A DNA stretch of 64,000 bases from an uncultured Pelagibacteraceae bacterium. GTDB taxonomy: Bacteria > Pseudomonadota > Alphaproteobacteria > Pelagibacterales > Pelagibacteraceae. The stretch covers positions 1 through 64,000 of the forward strand of contig CACJOY010000002.1 in NCBI GenBank assembly GCA_902595125.1. The letters are read 5' to 3'. The translations under genes and the position numbers were made by a program. This document shows positions 37,231 through 46,645 of this stretch, in pieces (position 1 is the stretch's first letter; every line of letters begins with the position of its first letter). The notes below the pieces were generated by a model. That model saw only the letters and a list, made by a program, of their open reading frames with translations, searched no databases and was not told the origin of the DNA.

Positions 37231-38315
37231 TATCTTAATTTTAAAGTAGCTAAACCAATCATGGCTAAAATTATTGATATAATCCAAAATCTAATAACCA
37301 CTGTAGATTCAGGCCATCCTTTCTTCTCAAAATGATGATGAATAGGTGCCATCTTAAATATTCTTTTCCCTGTAAGCTTAAAAGAAATTACCTGGACCAT
37401 AACTGAAACTGCCTCTAAAACAAAAAGACCGCCAGTTATTGCTAAAACAATTTCGTGTTTAGTAATTATTCCTACAGCTCCTAAAGAACCTCCAAGAGAT
37501 AATGAGCCAGTATCTCCCATAAAAATTTTAGCTGGAGGTGCATTAAACCATAAAAATCCCAAACAGGAACCAATAATTGCTCCACAAAAAACTGAGATTT
37601 CTCCTGTTCCTTCTATGTAAGGTATTTGTAGATAATCTGAAAATACAATATTTCCAGTTACATAACTTATAAAAGCGAAACAAGCTGCAACTAATATTAC
37701 TGGCACTGTAGCTAAACCATCAAGTCCATCTGTAAGATTAACAGCATTAGATGAACCAACAATTACAAATATTGAAAAAGGAATAAAGAACCACCCTAGA
37801 TCGATTATTAAATTTTTAAAGAAAGGAAAATACAAGTAACTAATATCTTGATAATCTACCAGGTAAATAAAAAAACTTACTCCCACTAAAGCAATTAAAA
37901 TTTGTAATATAATCTTTAATTTAGATGAAATTCCTGATGAGTTATTTTGTTTAATTTTTTTATAGTCATCAAGAGCACCAAGTAATCCAAATGAAACTGC
38001 TATGAATAAACAAAACAAAATATTTATATTTGAAAGATCTGCCCAACATAATACTGATATAAGTAATCCTAGTAAGATTATTACACCTCCCATTGTTGGG
38101 GTACCAATTTTTTTTATGATATGATCCTCAGGTCCATCATCTCTAATCGGATTTAAAATTTTTTGATTTGAAAAAAATTTTATAAAAGGACCTCCAATTA
38201 TCAGGACAATAACTAAAGATGTAAAAAATGATAAACCTGTTCTAAATGTCAAATATTTAAAAACATTCAAAAATCCAAAACTATCTACAAAATTTAATAA
38301 AAATTGATAAAGCAT
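37230..38315 (-). CDS. mraY: Phospho-MurNAc-pentapeptide transferase
   Basis: 361 codons, ten transmembrane helices. Motifs: GTPTMGGVIIL, GALDDYKKI (Asp pair), NAVNLTDGLDGLATVP, FMGDTGSLSLGG and MAPIHHHFEKKGWPE with the histidine triplet. It transfers phospho-MurNAc-pentapeptide to undecaprenyl phosphate, forming lipid I. TAATG overlaps join it to murEF above and murD below. Confidence 0.97.
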   Translation of the reverse strand: MLYQFLLNFVDSFGFLNVFKYLTFRTGLSFFTSLVIVLIIGGPFIKFFSNQKILNPIRDDGPEDHIIKKIGTPTMGGVIILLGLLISVLCWADLSNINILFCLFIAVSFGLLGALDDYKKIKQNNSSGISSKLKIILQILIALVGVSFFIYLVDYQDISYLYFPFFKNLIIDLGWFFIPFSIFVIVGSSNAVNLTDGLDGLATVPVILVAACFAFISYVTGNIVFSDYLQIPYIEGTGEISVFCGAIIGSCLGFLWFNAPPAKIFMGDTGSLSLGGSLGAVGIITKHEIVLAITGGLFVLEAVSVMVQVISFKLTGKRIFKMAPIHHHFEKKGWPESTVVIRFWIISIILAMIGLATLKLR

Positions 38316-41158
38316 TAATTTATTCCTTTTAAATCTTGTACTATTCGATTAAAACCTGTCGCATTTGAGGCTTTGATCATTAAATAATCATTATTATCTA
38401 ATTTATTTTTAATCAATTCAATTATTTGTGATTTATTGTGTAAAATTCCTCCCTTTTTTGATTTTGAAAGTTTTTGAAATATAGACACTGCGTTATTTCC
38501 TTTTACGAAAACTTTGTCAATTTTTGATTTATTTATTAAAGGTGAAATTGATTGATGGAGTTTTTTTGAGTGTTTACCTAATTCAAGCATATCACCTAAT
38601 AAAAGATATCTTTTTTTATTATTTGAAAAAATTTTATCATAATTAAGGATTGCAGATTTTAATGAAAGAGGATTTGAATTATAACTTTCATCAATCAAAT
38701 TAATATTTTTTTTATTGATTTTTAACTTAGAAAAATCCCCTCTACCTTCAGGAGTCCTAAAATTTAAAAAAATATTTTTATCTAATTTCAAAATATTTTT
38801 ACAGATACCTATTACAGCTACAGCAGCTATGATATTATAAATATTGTTTTGAAAATTATTTGAAATTAAAAAATATTTTTTTTTAGTTTTAATCTTAATA
38901 TTTAATTTATATATTTTTCCAATTTTTTTAATATCGATAAATTTGATATTTGATTTTTTATTTTTTATTCCAAAAGAAATAACCTTTAGATTATTTTTTA
39001 AAGCCAATCTTTTATGTAACCTAAAAAAATTATCATCAGCATTTAATACAATGTGGCCATTTTGTTTAGTATTATGTATAATTTCTGATTTAGCTAGAGC
39101 AATTTGATTTATATTCTTAAAATTTTTTGCATGAGCATAATTAACATTTGTTATGACACTAATGTCTGGCTGAATAATTTTTGACAAATTATCAATTTCG
39201 CCTTTTTTATCCATACCTACTTCTAAAACTCCATATTTGTCATTTTTATTTAGATTAAAAAGACTTAAAGGCACTCCAAATTTATTATTATAGGATTTTG
39301 GAGAAAAACTTGTTTTATCAATTTTTTTTAGTGAATTTCCAAGTAATTCTTTAAGGGTTGTTTTGCCAGAACTACCTGTTACAGCAATAATTCTAGTTTT
39401 AATATTCTTTCTTAGTATTTTTGAAATTTCAGTTAAAAACTTAAGTGTATCCTTCACTTTTATTTGTCGTTTGATATTACAATCACTTTGTATTGTATTA
39501 ACAATTGCTAAAGATGCTTTTTTTTTGAGAGATTGTTTAACAAATTTATTACCATCATTTTTTTTTCCTTTAATTGCAAAAAAAATATCATTTTTTTTAA
39601 TTTCTTGGGAATTGATTCTTGCCTTTTTTAAAACTATAGAAGATAAAGATTTCTTGGATCCAGATACTTCTTTAATTATCTCAAATTTAAGATTATTAGA
39701 TAAATTCTTATTTTTAATCTTAATAGAGTCTAAAATAATTTTTTTATCTGAGAAATTAATTTTTCTTTTACCAATATCCTGAGTTTTTTCATGACCTTTA
39801 CCTGCAACTAATAAAATTTCACCAGTATTTAGATCTTTAATGGCATTTGATATTGCTTTTGCTCTATTGGAAATTTCTATAACTTTTTTTCTTTTAATTC
39901 CTTTTTTTACATCTTTTCTAATTTTATTAGGTTTTTCATACCTTGGATTATCATCGGTAAGATAAATTTTATGAGATAAATTATCTGCAATTTCTCCCAT
40001 CTTTGATCTTTTATTTTGATCTCTATTTCCACCGCATCCAAATAATAAAATAACTTTTTTATCCGGGAATTGTTCTTTTAAATTTAGAATACATGTTTTT
40101 AAGGCTTCTGGGGTATGAGCATAATCAATGATTACTTTTGATTGATTCTTAATTTTACCAACTTTTTCAAATCTTCCTTCAACAGATTTTAGTTTTGGAA
40201 TAACTTTTAAAATTCTACTTATATTTATATTACTTTTTTCTGCTGCAATAATTGCCATTAAAATATTTTTTAATTGAATTTTTCCTATTAAATTGAGCTT
40301 AATTTCTTTAATAGAATTTTTGAATTTAATTTTTAATAATTGCGCTTCTCCTAAAAACGAATGTGAAAGGATTTTAAAATTATTTTTTTTATCATCAATA
40401 CTGTTTAATTTTAAGTTTTTATTTAAACAAATTTTTTTAATCTTTTTAAATTCAGGTATCTTTTCGTCAATAATGACTTTACCTTTTTTTTTTACAAGAT
40501 TTTCAAATAAATAAAGTTTTGCTTTTAAATACTCTTTTAAATTTTTATGATAATCTAAATGATCTTGAGATAAATTAGTAAATATTCCTAAATTAAATTG
40601 TAATCCATCCAATCTGTTTTGTTTTAATCCATGACTTGATGCTTCCATAATAACATTTTCTATTTTTTTCTCTGTAAGTTTTTTTAATATCTTTCCTAAT
40701 TGCAATGGATTAATAGTTGTATTTGATAATTTTAAATTAAAGTTGTTAGATTTAACTCCTAAAGTACCTATTGCGGCTACCTTTTTATTATTCAATTTTA
40801 GAATTTGATAATAGAAATCTGCAATAGATGTTTTTCCATTTGTTCCAGTGACAGCAATCAAATTTTTAGGTTTTTTTTTATAGATTTTAAATGAAACTTC
40901 AGCGAGTAATTTTCTTATATTTTTTGTTTGGATATATAATATTTCATCTTGAAATTTTCCAATTTTTTTTTCTGAGATGATGACTCTAGAACCTTTTTTT
41001 ATTGCAGCTGATATAAAATCATTACCATCAATATTATTTCCTTTAATGGCAAAGAAAACGTCATTTTTTTTTACTTTAGAGCTATCAAAAGAGACTCCAG
41101 AAAAAAAAGTTTTTCTAAATTTATTTTTAACATTTGGAATGTAATCTTTAAGAAGCAT
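38315..41158 (-). CDS. murEF: MurE-MurF fusion: meso-DAP-adding and D-Ala-D-Ala-adding ligase
   Basis: 947 codons in one frame, where most bacteria have two genes of about 480 and 460 codons. Residues 1 to about 480 are MurE: P-loop GTNGKT at 105-110, EASSHGLKQNRLDG, and DNPR at 403-406, the signature for meso-diaminopimelate. A linker of about 15 residues leads to MurF from about 497: KKNDIFFAIKGKKNDGNKF, P-loop GSSGKT at 595-600, NVNYAHAKNF and LIDESYNSNPLSLKSA. The fusion would pass UDP-MurNAc-tripeptide directly between sites. The frame has no internal stop near the junction. Confidence 0.95.
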   Translation of the reverse strand: MLLKDYIPNVKNKFRKTFFSGVSFDSSKVKKNDVFFAIKGNNIDGNDFISAAIKKGSRVIISEKKIGKFQDEILYIQTKNIRKLLAEVSFKIYKKKPKNLIAVTGTNGKTSIADFYYQILKLNNKKVAAIGTLGVKSNNFNLKLSNTTINPLQLGKILKKLTEKKIENVIMEASSHGLKQNRLDGLQFNLGIFTNLSQDHLDYHKNLKEYLKAKLYLFENLVKKKGKVIIDEKIPEFKKIKKICLNKNLKLNSIDDKKNNFKILSHSFLGEAQLLKIKFKNSIKEIKLNLIGKIQLKNILMAIIAAEKSNINISRILKVIPKLKSVEGRFEKVGKIKNQSKVIIDYAHTPEALKTCILNLKEQFPDKKVILLFGCGGNRDQNKRSKMGEIADNLSHKIYLTDDNPRYEKPNKIRKDVKKGIKRKKVIEISNRAKAISNAIKDLNTGEILLVAGKGHEKTQDIGKRKINFSDKKIILDSIKIKNKNLSNNLKFEIIKEVSGSKKSLSSIVLKKARINSQEIKKNDIFFAIKGKKNDGNKFVKQSLKKKASLAIVNTIQSDCNIKRQIKVKDTLKFLTEISKILRKNIKTRIIAVTGSSGKTTLKELLGNSLKKIDKTSFSPKSYNNKFGVPLSLFNLNKNDKYGVLEVGMDKKGEIDNLSKIIQPDISVITNVNYAHAKNFKNINQIALAKSEIIHNTKQNGHIVLNADDNFFRLHKRLALKNNLKVISFGIKNKKSNIKFIDIKKIGKIYKLNIKIKTKKKYFLISNNFQNNIYNIIAAVAVIGICKNILKLDKNIFLNFRTPEGRGDFSKLKINKKNINLIDESYNSNPLSLKSAILNYDKIFSNNKKRYLLLGDMLELGKHSKKLHQSISPLINKSKIDKVFVKGNNAVSIFQKLSKSKKGGILHNKSQIIELIKNKLDNNDYLMIKASNATGFNRIVQDLKGIN

Positions 41159-42846
41159 TAATTAATTTCACTGTATTTTGTGGCTAAAATAGGCCCAATT
41201 TTTTCTATAATTTGACCAGCTACTTCAACAGTAGTCCAACCTGCTGTATTAAAAGGTGTACCTTTATATTTAATATTTGAACCGTCTCTGTAATGGTAAA
41301 TATAATCTTCACTGGTTTTAGGCTCATCAAGCATAATTGCTAAAACGAATTTTGGTTTTGATACTGGAAATACAGATACGAAAGTATTTACCTTTTTTTT
41401 TGAATAACCGCCGACTGTACTCTTTTGAGCAGTTCCTGTTTTTCCTCCAATTTCAAATCCATCTACATTTGCTAAAGATGCTGTTCCATTTTTATTTGTT
41501 ACTATTTTTCTCAAAATTGGTAAAACTTTTTTTGAAACATCTTCATTTAAAATTCTTTTTGACTCCTTTTTTTTGTTATTTTTAATTAGAGTTGGATTTA
41601 TTTGATAACCTCCATTCACAATGATCGAATAAGCTTTAGTAAGTTGTAATAAAGTAGTTGTTATGCCATGACCGAATGATGCCGTAGCAAGTGGACATTT
41701 TCCCCAATTAAATTTAATGGGTTTTCCCACTTCTGTAATATCAAATTTGAGTTCCTCCAAAATGCCTACCTTAGATAAAAATAATTTAAATTTCTCTTCG
41801 CCTACTTTTTGACCAATTCTTACTGAACCAACATTACCTGATCGGATTAATATTTGTTCTGCTGTTAAATTAGATGGAATTTTATCATCATATTCTTTGA
41901 TAGAAAATCCAGCACATGTTAAAGTTTTTGGTAAGTCAGAAAATTCTGTTTCTGGTTCGATGATTTTTTCATCGAATGCAGCTGCTAGAGTAAATGTTTT
42001 AAAAACAGAGCCAAACTCATACACCCCTTTTGTTGCTCTATTAATATAATTTACATCTTCTATTTTTTCTCTTTTATTGGGATCAAAATCGGGTAATGAA
42101 ACTAAGGATAAAATTTCACCATTGTTTACATTCATCAAAATTGCGGCGCTACCTTTCGATCTGAAAATTTTATTAAATCTATTCAATTCGTCTCTTAATA
42201 AAAATTGGATATCTTTATCTACAGTCAATTTTATCGGTTTACGATAATTTTTTAGATCTTCGTCTAAGGATTTCTCTAAACCAGATATACCATTATTTTC
42301 ATTATCAATTTGTCCAATGATATGGCTAAATAAATTTTTTTGTGGGTAAATTCTTAATAAATTATCTCTTGGTTCAATTGATTTATCCCCAAGTTGCATT
42401 AATTTTTCGTAATTTTCATCTGAAACTTTTTTCTCAAGATAAAAAAATTTACCTTTATCAATTCTTTTCTTAATCTTATCAAAATCTTTATTTGGAAAAA
42501 TATATTTTAAGTTTATAACTAATTTTTTTTTATCTATAATTTTTGAGGGACTTATGCCAATATCAACCGAACTAATTGTTTTACCGATATAGTCATCATT
42601 AGCCTCTAATATATCAGCCCTAAAAAGATTATTAAGTTGATTATTAAACTTATTTACAGTTCTGCTTTCTGATACACGTGAACCTAAGTGTATTAAATGT
42701 ATTATATAGATAATTGATACAACAAAAAATATAAAAAAAATAAATGCTATCCTATTAAATGATATATTCAAATTTGATTTACTTTTTTGAAAAATAAAAT
42801 TTTTATATTGTTCTTCTAAAATAATTCTTGAGCCTTTATTAATCAT
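41158..42846 (-). CDS. ftsI: Septal transpeptidase FtsI (PBP3)
   Basis: 562 codons. A cytoplasmic start, one transmembrane helix (about residues 32-52), a pedestal domain, then the transpeptidase domain with GSVFK (nucleophile S280), SGNVG and KTGTAQ motifs. It crosslinks septal peptidoglycan and pairs with the FtsW glycan polymerase encoded three genes downstream. TAATG overlaps with ftsL upstream and murEF downstream support a single transcript. Confidence 0.96.
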   Translation of the reverse strand: MINKGSRIILEEQYKNFIFQKSKSNLNISFNRIAFIFFIFFVVSIIYIIHLIHLGSRVSESRTVNKFNNQLNNLFRADILEANDDYIGKTISSVDIGISPSKIIDKKKLVINLKYIFPNKDFDKIKKRIDKGKFFYLEKKVSDENYEKLMQLGDKSIEPRDNLLRIYPQKNLFSHIIGQIDNENNGISGLEKSLDEDLKNYRKPIKLTVDKDIQFLLRDELNRFNKIFRSKGSAAILMNVNNGEILSLVSLPDFDPNKREKIEDVNYINRATKGVYEFGSVFKTFTLAAAFDEKIIEPETEFSDLPKTLTCAGFSIKEYDDKIPSNLTAEQILIRSGNVGSVRIGQKVGEEKFKLFLSKVGILEELKFDITEVGKPIKFNWGKCPLATASFGHGITTTLLQLTKAYSIIVNGGYQINPTLIKNNKKKESKRILNEDVSKKVLPILRKIVTNKNGTASLANVDGFEIGGKTGTAQKSTVGGYSKKKVNTFVSVFPVSKPKFVLAIMLDEPKTSEDYIYHYRDGSNIKYKGTPFNTAGWTTVEVAGQIIEKIGPILATKYSEIN

Positions 42847-43145
42847 TAAAAAAACCTTAGTTGTTTTATTTCAATTTTATCTGATATTTTATGAATGATT
42901 TTGAATTCTTTTAAATTTTTTTTAATAAGTTGATCATCAAAATATAACTTTTTAAGTTCAGTCAGTCTTTCTGTTGAACCAAGAAAATTGTGTTCCAATT
43001 TAACATTTTCAAAATCTTTTTTTAATATTCTGATATTTTCTTTAACAACAAAAATTTCATCATCTATTCTTTTTGTTGAATTCTTTATAAATGCAGTGAA
43101 AAAAATTAATAATAAAATCAAAAAAGTGAAAAAGAACTTTATCAT
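42846..43145 (-). CDS. ftsL: Cell division protein FtsL-like
   Basis: 99 codons. A hydrophobic N-terminal helix ([17 protein letters not shown]) is followed by a coiled-coil region ([22 protein letters not shown]) and a short tail. Size, topology and place between rsmH and ftsI match FtsL, the bitopic subunit of the FtsQLB complex. Sequence conservation in this family is too low to confirm it by motif. ATGA overlap with the rsmH stop. Confidence 0.8.
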   Translation of the reverse strand: MIKFFFTFLILLLIFFTAFIKNSTKRIDDEIFVVKENIRILKKDFENVKLEHNFLGSTERLTELKKLYFDDQLIKKNLKEFKIIHKISDKIEIKQLRFF

Positions 43146-44149
43146 AGTTTATTTCCAAAATTTTCTATACTGATCAAGTATTCAAATTTTTCAAATATAT
43201 CTGTTTTAAAATCATAAAAATCCTCTTTTTTAATAACGTACCTCAATTTTGCTGATCTTGAGGGTAAATTTTCCTTTAATTCTTTTAATGAAGGGGTAAT
43301 AGGTTTTTTTTTAATTAGGCTAAATAAATTTTTTGGTTGATCTATTTTTGGAACATATCGGGAAACACTTTTGTTTTCTGATAAACTTTTAAAAAAATAT
43401 TTTACAATTTTATCCTCTAATGAATGGAATGTAACTACTGCCAAAATACCATCTTTTTTAAGAACTTTTGTCGCGGCGATTAACCCATGAATTAATTCAC
43501 TAATTTCATTATTTACAAAAATCCTCAATGATTGAAAAACTTTGGTTGCACTGTGTGTCTTAAAATTTTTTTTTTTTGTTTTTTCTATAATTTCTACTAA
43601 ATCTTTATTATTTAATTGTTTACTTTGCCTTTTTTGAACAATTCTTAAGGAAATTCTTTTTGCCTCTTTTTCGTCTCCAAAAAATTTAAAGATTTTTTCT
43701 AATTCTTTTGCATCTAATTTATTAACTGCATCACTAGCTGAAAAATCATTTAAGCCCATTTGCATGTTTAATTCACCTACAGAATTAAATGATAACCCTT
43801 TTTCTTGATCTTTTATTTGGGCAAAAGAATATCCTAAATCAAAAATCACACCTCTTATTTTTTGATCTTTTAATTTAAGATTGTCTAACTGACTAAATTT
43901 TTTATTTTTAAATAGCAGTCTACCAGAAAATTTTTTTTCAATTTCATCAGCTTTTTTTTTACTTTTTATATCTCTATCTAAAGCAATTATTTGAGTTTTT
44001 TTAAATTTTAAAATTTCTTTAGTGTATCCACCTTGACCAAAAGTGCAGTCAATAAATGTGCCACCATGTTGAGGGGTAATAATGCTAATTATTTCATTAA
44101 GCAGTACCGGATAATGTTTTGGAGTATCCGATACCATGGTGGCTTCCAT
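43142..44149 (-). CDS. rsmH: 16S rRNA m4C1402 methyltransferase RsmH
   Basis: 335 codons. [27 protein letters not shown] (SAM loop), [37 protein letters not shown]-type [12 protein letters not shown] and [16 protein letters not shown] are the MraW/RsmH motifs. It methylates C1402 of 16S rRNA. Starts at 44149 or, less likely, the Met four codons in (44137). Here it follows ftsZ with 18 bases between, instead of following mraZ. Confidence 0.96.
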   Translation of the reverse strand: MEATMVSDTPKHYPVLLNEIISIITPQHGGTFIDCTFGQGGYTKEILKFKKTQIIALDRDIKSKKKADEIEKKFSGRLLFKNKKFSQLDNLKLKDQKIRGVIFDLGYSFAQIKDQEKGLSFNSVGELNMQMGLNDFSASDAVNKLDAKELEKIFKFFGDEKEAKRISLRIVQKRQSKQLNNKDLVEIIEKTKKKNFKTHSATKVFQSLRIFVNNEISELIHGLIAATKVLKKDGILAVVTFHSLEDKIVKYFFKSLSENKSVSRYVPKIDQPKNLFSLIKKKPITPSLKELKENLPSRSAKLRYVIKKEDFYDFKTDIFEKFEYLISIENFGNKL

Positions 44150-44167
44150 TTATTTTTTTGAAGACCA

Positions 44168-45619
44168 TTAATTTTTTTGTCTTCTTAAAAATGCTGGTAT
44201 TTCTAAATCATCTTCATCCTGATCCTCTTCAGTAGATCCTAGTAAATCTGAAGTTTCATTGTCAGAACTAAATAAATCTGGCTCATCAGTATTTACTCCA
44301 AACTCTTTGAGATCGCTTGAAGGTTCCTGTTCACTTTCTGAAGTTGAAATGGCTTCTTGTGAAAAAGATGTTTCATTTTCATCGCTTGTATTTTCCACAA
44401 TATTTTGTGCTTCTTGATTTTTTAATAGTTCTTCGTGATATTGATTATTTACCTCATCAACAGAGTTATCAAAATTTTCTGAAACAACCTCATTCTCAAG
44501 TTTTAAAGCATTTGCTCCATGAGAGACTGGCGTTGTGTTATTATTAGAAAATGAAAAAGATGTATTTGAACTTATATTTGAAAAATCAGAATATCCTGGG
44601 TTGCGGTTTTGAATTCTATGAACCATGTTGATTACTGATTTTGTTTCTGGTTGTTGTCCATCTAATGAAGTTGCTACTATAGAAACTCTTATCTTCCCAT
44701 CAAGTAATGGATCAGTTATAGCCCCTATAATCACCTCTGCATCAGCTTCAACTTCTGATCTTATTTTATTAACCACCTCATCAACTTCAAATAATTTGAG
44801 GTCTTTTCCACCAGTAATATTTACTAACAAACCTTTTGCACCTTTCAGAGTATAGTCATCAATTAATGGATTGCTGATTGCCATTTCTGTTGCTTTCATA
44901 GCCCTTCCATCTCCTTCTGCTTCACCAGTACCCATCATTGCTTTACCCATAGATGCCATTACAGTTTCAACATCAGCAAAATCAAGGTTTATTATACCAG
45001 GCCTTACCATAAGATCTGTAACACTCTGAACACCATGCATTAAAACATTATTAGAAAGATTGAATGACTCCTCAAATGTAGTTTGCTCATTTGCAATTTT
45101 AAATAAGTTTTGATTTGGAATTACGATGATCGTATCAACATGTTTTCTTAACTCTTCAAGACCAATTTGAGCTCTTTTCATTCTAGATGGTCCTTCGTAA
45201 AGAAAAGGAAGTGTTACGACACCCACAGTTAGAATATTTAATTCTTTTGCTGCCCTAGCTATAACATGTGCTGCACCTGTTCCAGTTCCTCCGCCCATTC
45301 CAGCTGCAATAAAGACCATATTTGCACCTTGTAAAACATTTATAATATCGTTGAGTGACTCGTCAGCAGCAGCTTGACCAATGTCAATTTTTGCACCAGC
45401 CCCTAAACCTTTAGTCAAATTCAATCCAATTTGAATTTTAGATTTCGCTTTGCTATGCTTCAAATCTTGTGCATCCGTATTTACTGCTAAAAATTCTACT
45501 CCTTGCATTCCGTTTTCAATCATTTCATTTATAGCATTACCACCTGCACCACCAACTCCCATTACTAAAAGTCTTGGTTGCAATTCTTTTATCTCTGGTG
45601 TTTTAAAGTTAATTGTCAT
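44168..45619 (-). CDS. ftsZ: Cell division GTPase FtsZ
   Basis: 483 codons. The tubulin signature GGGTGTG is at residues 109-115, with [10 protein letters not shown] at 21-30 and the T7 loop [12 protein letters not shown] long acidic Asn/Ser/Glu-rich linker (about residues 320-465) leads to the C-terminal peptide [11 protein letters not shown], the alphaproteobacterial partner-binding tail. FtsZ polymerises at midcell. A Shine-Dalgarno GGGGGA lies upstream. Its position between mraZ and rsmH, away from ftsQ/ftsA, is unusual. Confidence 0.98.
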   Translation of the reverse strand: MTINFKTPEIKELQPRLLVMGVGGAGGNAINEMIENGMQGVEFLAVNTDAQDLKHSKAKSKIQIGLNLTKGLGAGAKIDIGQAAADESLNDIINVLQGANMVFIAAGMGGGTGTGAAHVIARAAKELNILTVGVVTLPFLYEGPSRMKRAQIGLEELRKHVDTIIVIPNQNLFKIANEQTTFEESFNLSNNVLMHGVQSVTDLMVRPGIINLDFADVETVMASMGKAMMGTGEAEGDGRAMKATEMAISNPLIDDYTLKGAKGLLVNITGGKDLKLFEVDEVVNKIRSEVEADAEVIIGAITDPLLDGKIRVSIVATSLDGQQPETKSVINMVHRIQNRNPGYSDFSNISSNTSFSFSNNNTTPVSHGANALKLENEVVSENFDNSVDEVNNQYHEELLKNQEAQNIVENTSDENETSFSQEAISTSESEQEPSSDLKEFGVNTDEPDLFSSDNETSDLLGSTEEDQDEDDLEIPAFLRRQKN

Positions 45620-45645
45620 TTTATTATCCCCCGTTATTTGTTAAG

Positions 45646-46089
45646 TTAAAGCTCCCACTTAAGGCTAGCACGATTCAAATTTGCTTTTTTCTTTGCATTA
45701 GCCTTAAATTTTTCAAAAGCTGTTGGCTCCCATATTTGAAAAGTTTTGCCTTGACCAACAAACAACATGCTATTTTTTATCTTTGCATGTTTTAATAATT
45801 TTGCTGTTAGTGAAATTCTTCCTTCACTATCAAACTGTAAATTAATACTTTCGGATAATATCGATGTTGCAAAATAATCTCTTTTTTGCTCAAAAGGATT
45901 TAATGAGTCAATTGTATTTGAAATCTTTTCAATTCTATCTTGTGGCCATGCCTCTATTGATTGATGGTTGAAAGATGGGTAACAAATTACTCCATTATAC
46001 CCTAGGTTGGATAAATATGACCTATAGTTTGCCGGCACAGATACCCTTCCTTTCTTGTCTAACTTGTTTTCGTAACTTGATAAAAACAT
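45646..46089 (-). CDS. mraZ: Transcriptional regulator MraZ
   Basis: 147 codons with two AbrB/SpoVT-like half domains: FLSSYENKLDKKGRVSVPANYR at the N-terminus and NLQFDSEGRISLTAKLLKHAKI in the second half. MraZ forms a ring-shaped oligomer that binds repeated TGGG boxes at its own promoter and represses the division/cell-wall cluster. Such boxes lie 28-51 bases upstream. It is the first gene of the long minus-strand cluster. Confidence 0.95.
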   Translation of the reverse strand: MFLSSYENKLDKKGRVSVPANYRSYLSNLGYNGVICYPSFNHQSIEAWPQDRIEKISNTIDSLNPFEQKRDYFATSILSESINLQFDSEGRISLTAKLLKHAKIKNSMLFVGQGKTFQIWEPTAFEKFKANAKKKANLNRASLKWEL

Positions 46090-46116
46090 AAACCATAATT
46101 TCTATATACCCATATT

Positions 46117-46140
46117 TGGGAATATATGGGATATTATGGG
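46117..46140. promoter_or_regulatory. Putative MraZ operator: three TGGG repeats at 10-bp spacing
   Basis: TGGG occurs on the plus strand at 46117-46120, 46127-46130 and 46137-46140, exactly ten bases apart. Repeats of TGGG with 10-bp periodicity are the known MraZ binding pattern in E. coli. They overlie the -10 box and start region of the mraZ promoter, so binding would block transcription. Orientation relative to mraZ was not checked against other species. Confidence 0.65.
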
Positions 46141-46159
46141 TTTTTTAGAAAAGAGTCAA
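46131..46159 (-). promoter_or_regulatory. Sigma-70 promoter of the mraZ/dcw cluster
   Basis: On the minus strand TTGACT (46159-46154), a 17-base spacer and TAATAT (46136-46131). The predicted start near 46125 leaves a leader of about 36 bases before the mraZ ATG. The TGGG repeats of the operator flank and cover the -10 box. Confidence 0.7.
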
Positions 46160-46248
46160 TACCTTCAATTTTGCAACATTATGGTTGACTAGGCCTATAA
46201 AAAGTGAATCAAAACATGAACATTTGTTTAAAATTTTAAAGAAAATTT

Positions 46249-46602
46249 GCCAGATGAACTATAAGCCGGGTTCTGTCATTTAAACTTATCATTTGTCTAG
46301 GTTTAAGATCGCTCTTAAACTCAAGCAACTAACCCTGATGACTAGCCAAGGATGGCTTTTAGTTTTTCAACAATGTCATCTCTACTTAGTCTTGCTCTCA
46401 GTGGGGTTTTCCAGCGTTCATTGTTACCAATAGAACCGGTGTGCTCTTACCACACCTTTTCACCCTTGCCATGTTATGGCGGTTTATTTTCTGTGGCACT
46501 ATCCCTAGGGTTGCCCCTGCCAGGTATTACCTGGCACTGTATCCTTGTAGAGTCCGGACTTTCCTCTTTAAATAAATCAAAGCGATAAGTCGTTCATCTG
46601 GC
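46249..46602 (-). ncRNA. rnpB: RNase P RNA
   Basis: On the minus strand the RNA begins GCCAGATGAAC and ends GTTCATCTGGC, which pair as helix P1. Near the 5' end is the universal GAGGAAAGTCCGGAC (CR-I), and near the 3' end AGAACCCGGCTTATAG, the bacterial class A signature; the GGATAGTGCCACAGAAA stretch is also conserved. The catalytic RNA matures tRNA 5' ends. About 354 bases. An open frame on the opposite strand here is spurious. Confidence 0.95.
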
Positions 46603-46608
46603 AGTTCT

Positions 46609-46636
46609 AATCTATATTTAAATTTCAGAATTTCAA
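46609..46636 (-). promoter_or_regulatory. Probable rnpB promoter
   Basis: On the minus strand TTGAAA (46636-46631), a 16-base spacer and TAGATT (46614-46609). The expected start, about seven bases downstream, coincides with the P1 5' end near 46602. It lies between the end of the amidase gene and rnpB. Confidence 0.55.
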
Positions 46637-46645
46637 GCCTTAATA

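Noticed and set aside
37231-37287. Longer murD starting at TTG 37287
   Set aside because: ATG 37230 overlaps the mraY stop as TAATG and gives a normal MurD N-terminus; the extra 19 residues would lie in mraY.
46352-46588. 78-codon plus-strand open frame
   Set aside because: It lies entirely inside the RNase P RNA gene on the other strand; the conserved RNA motifs explain the sequence.
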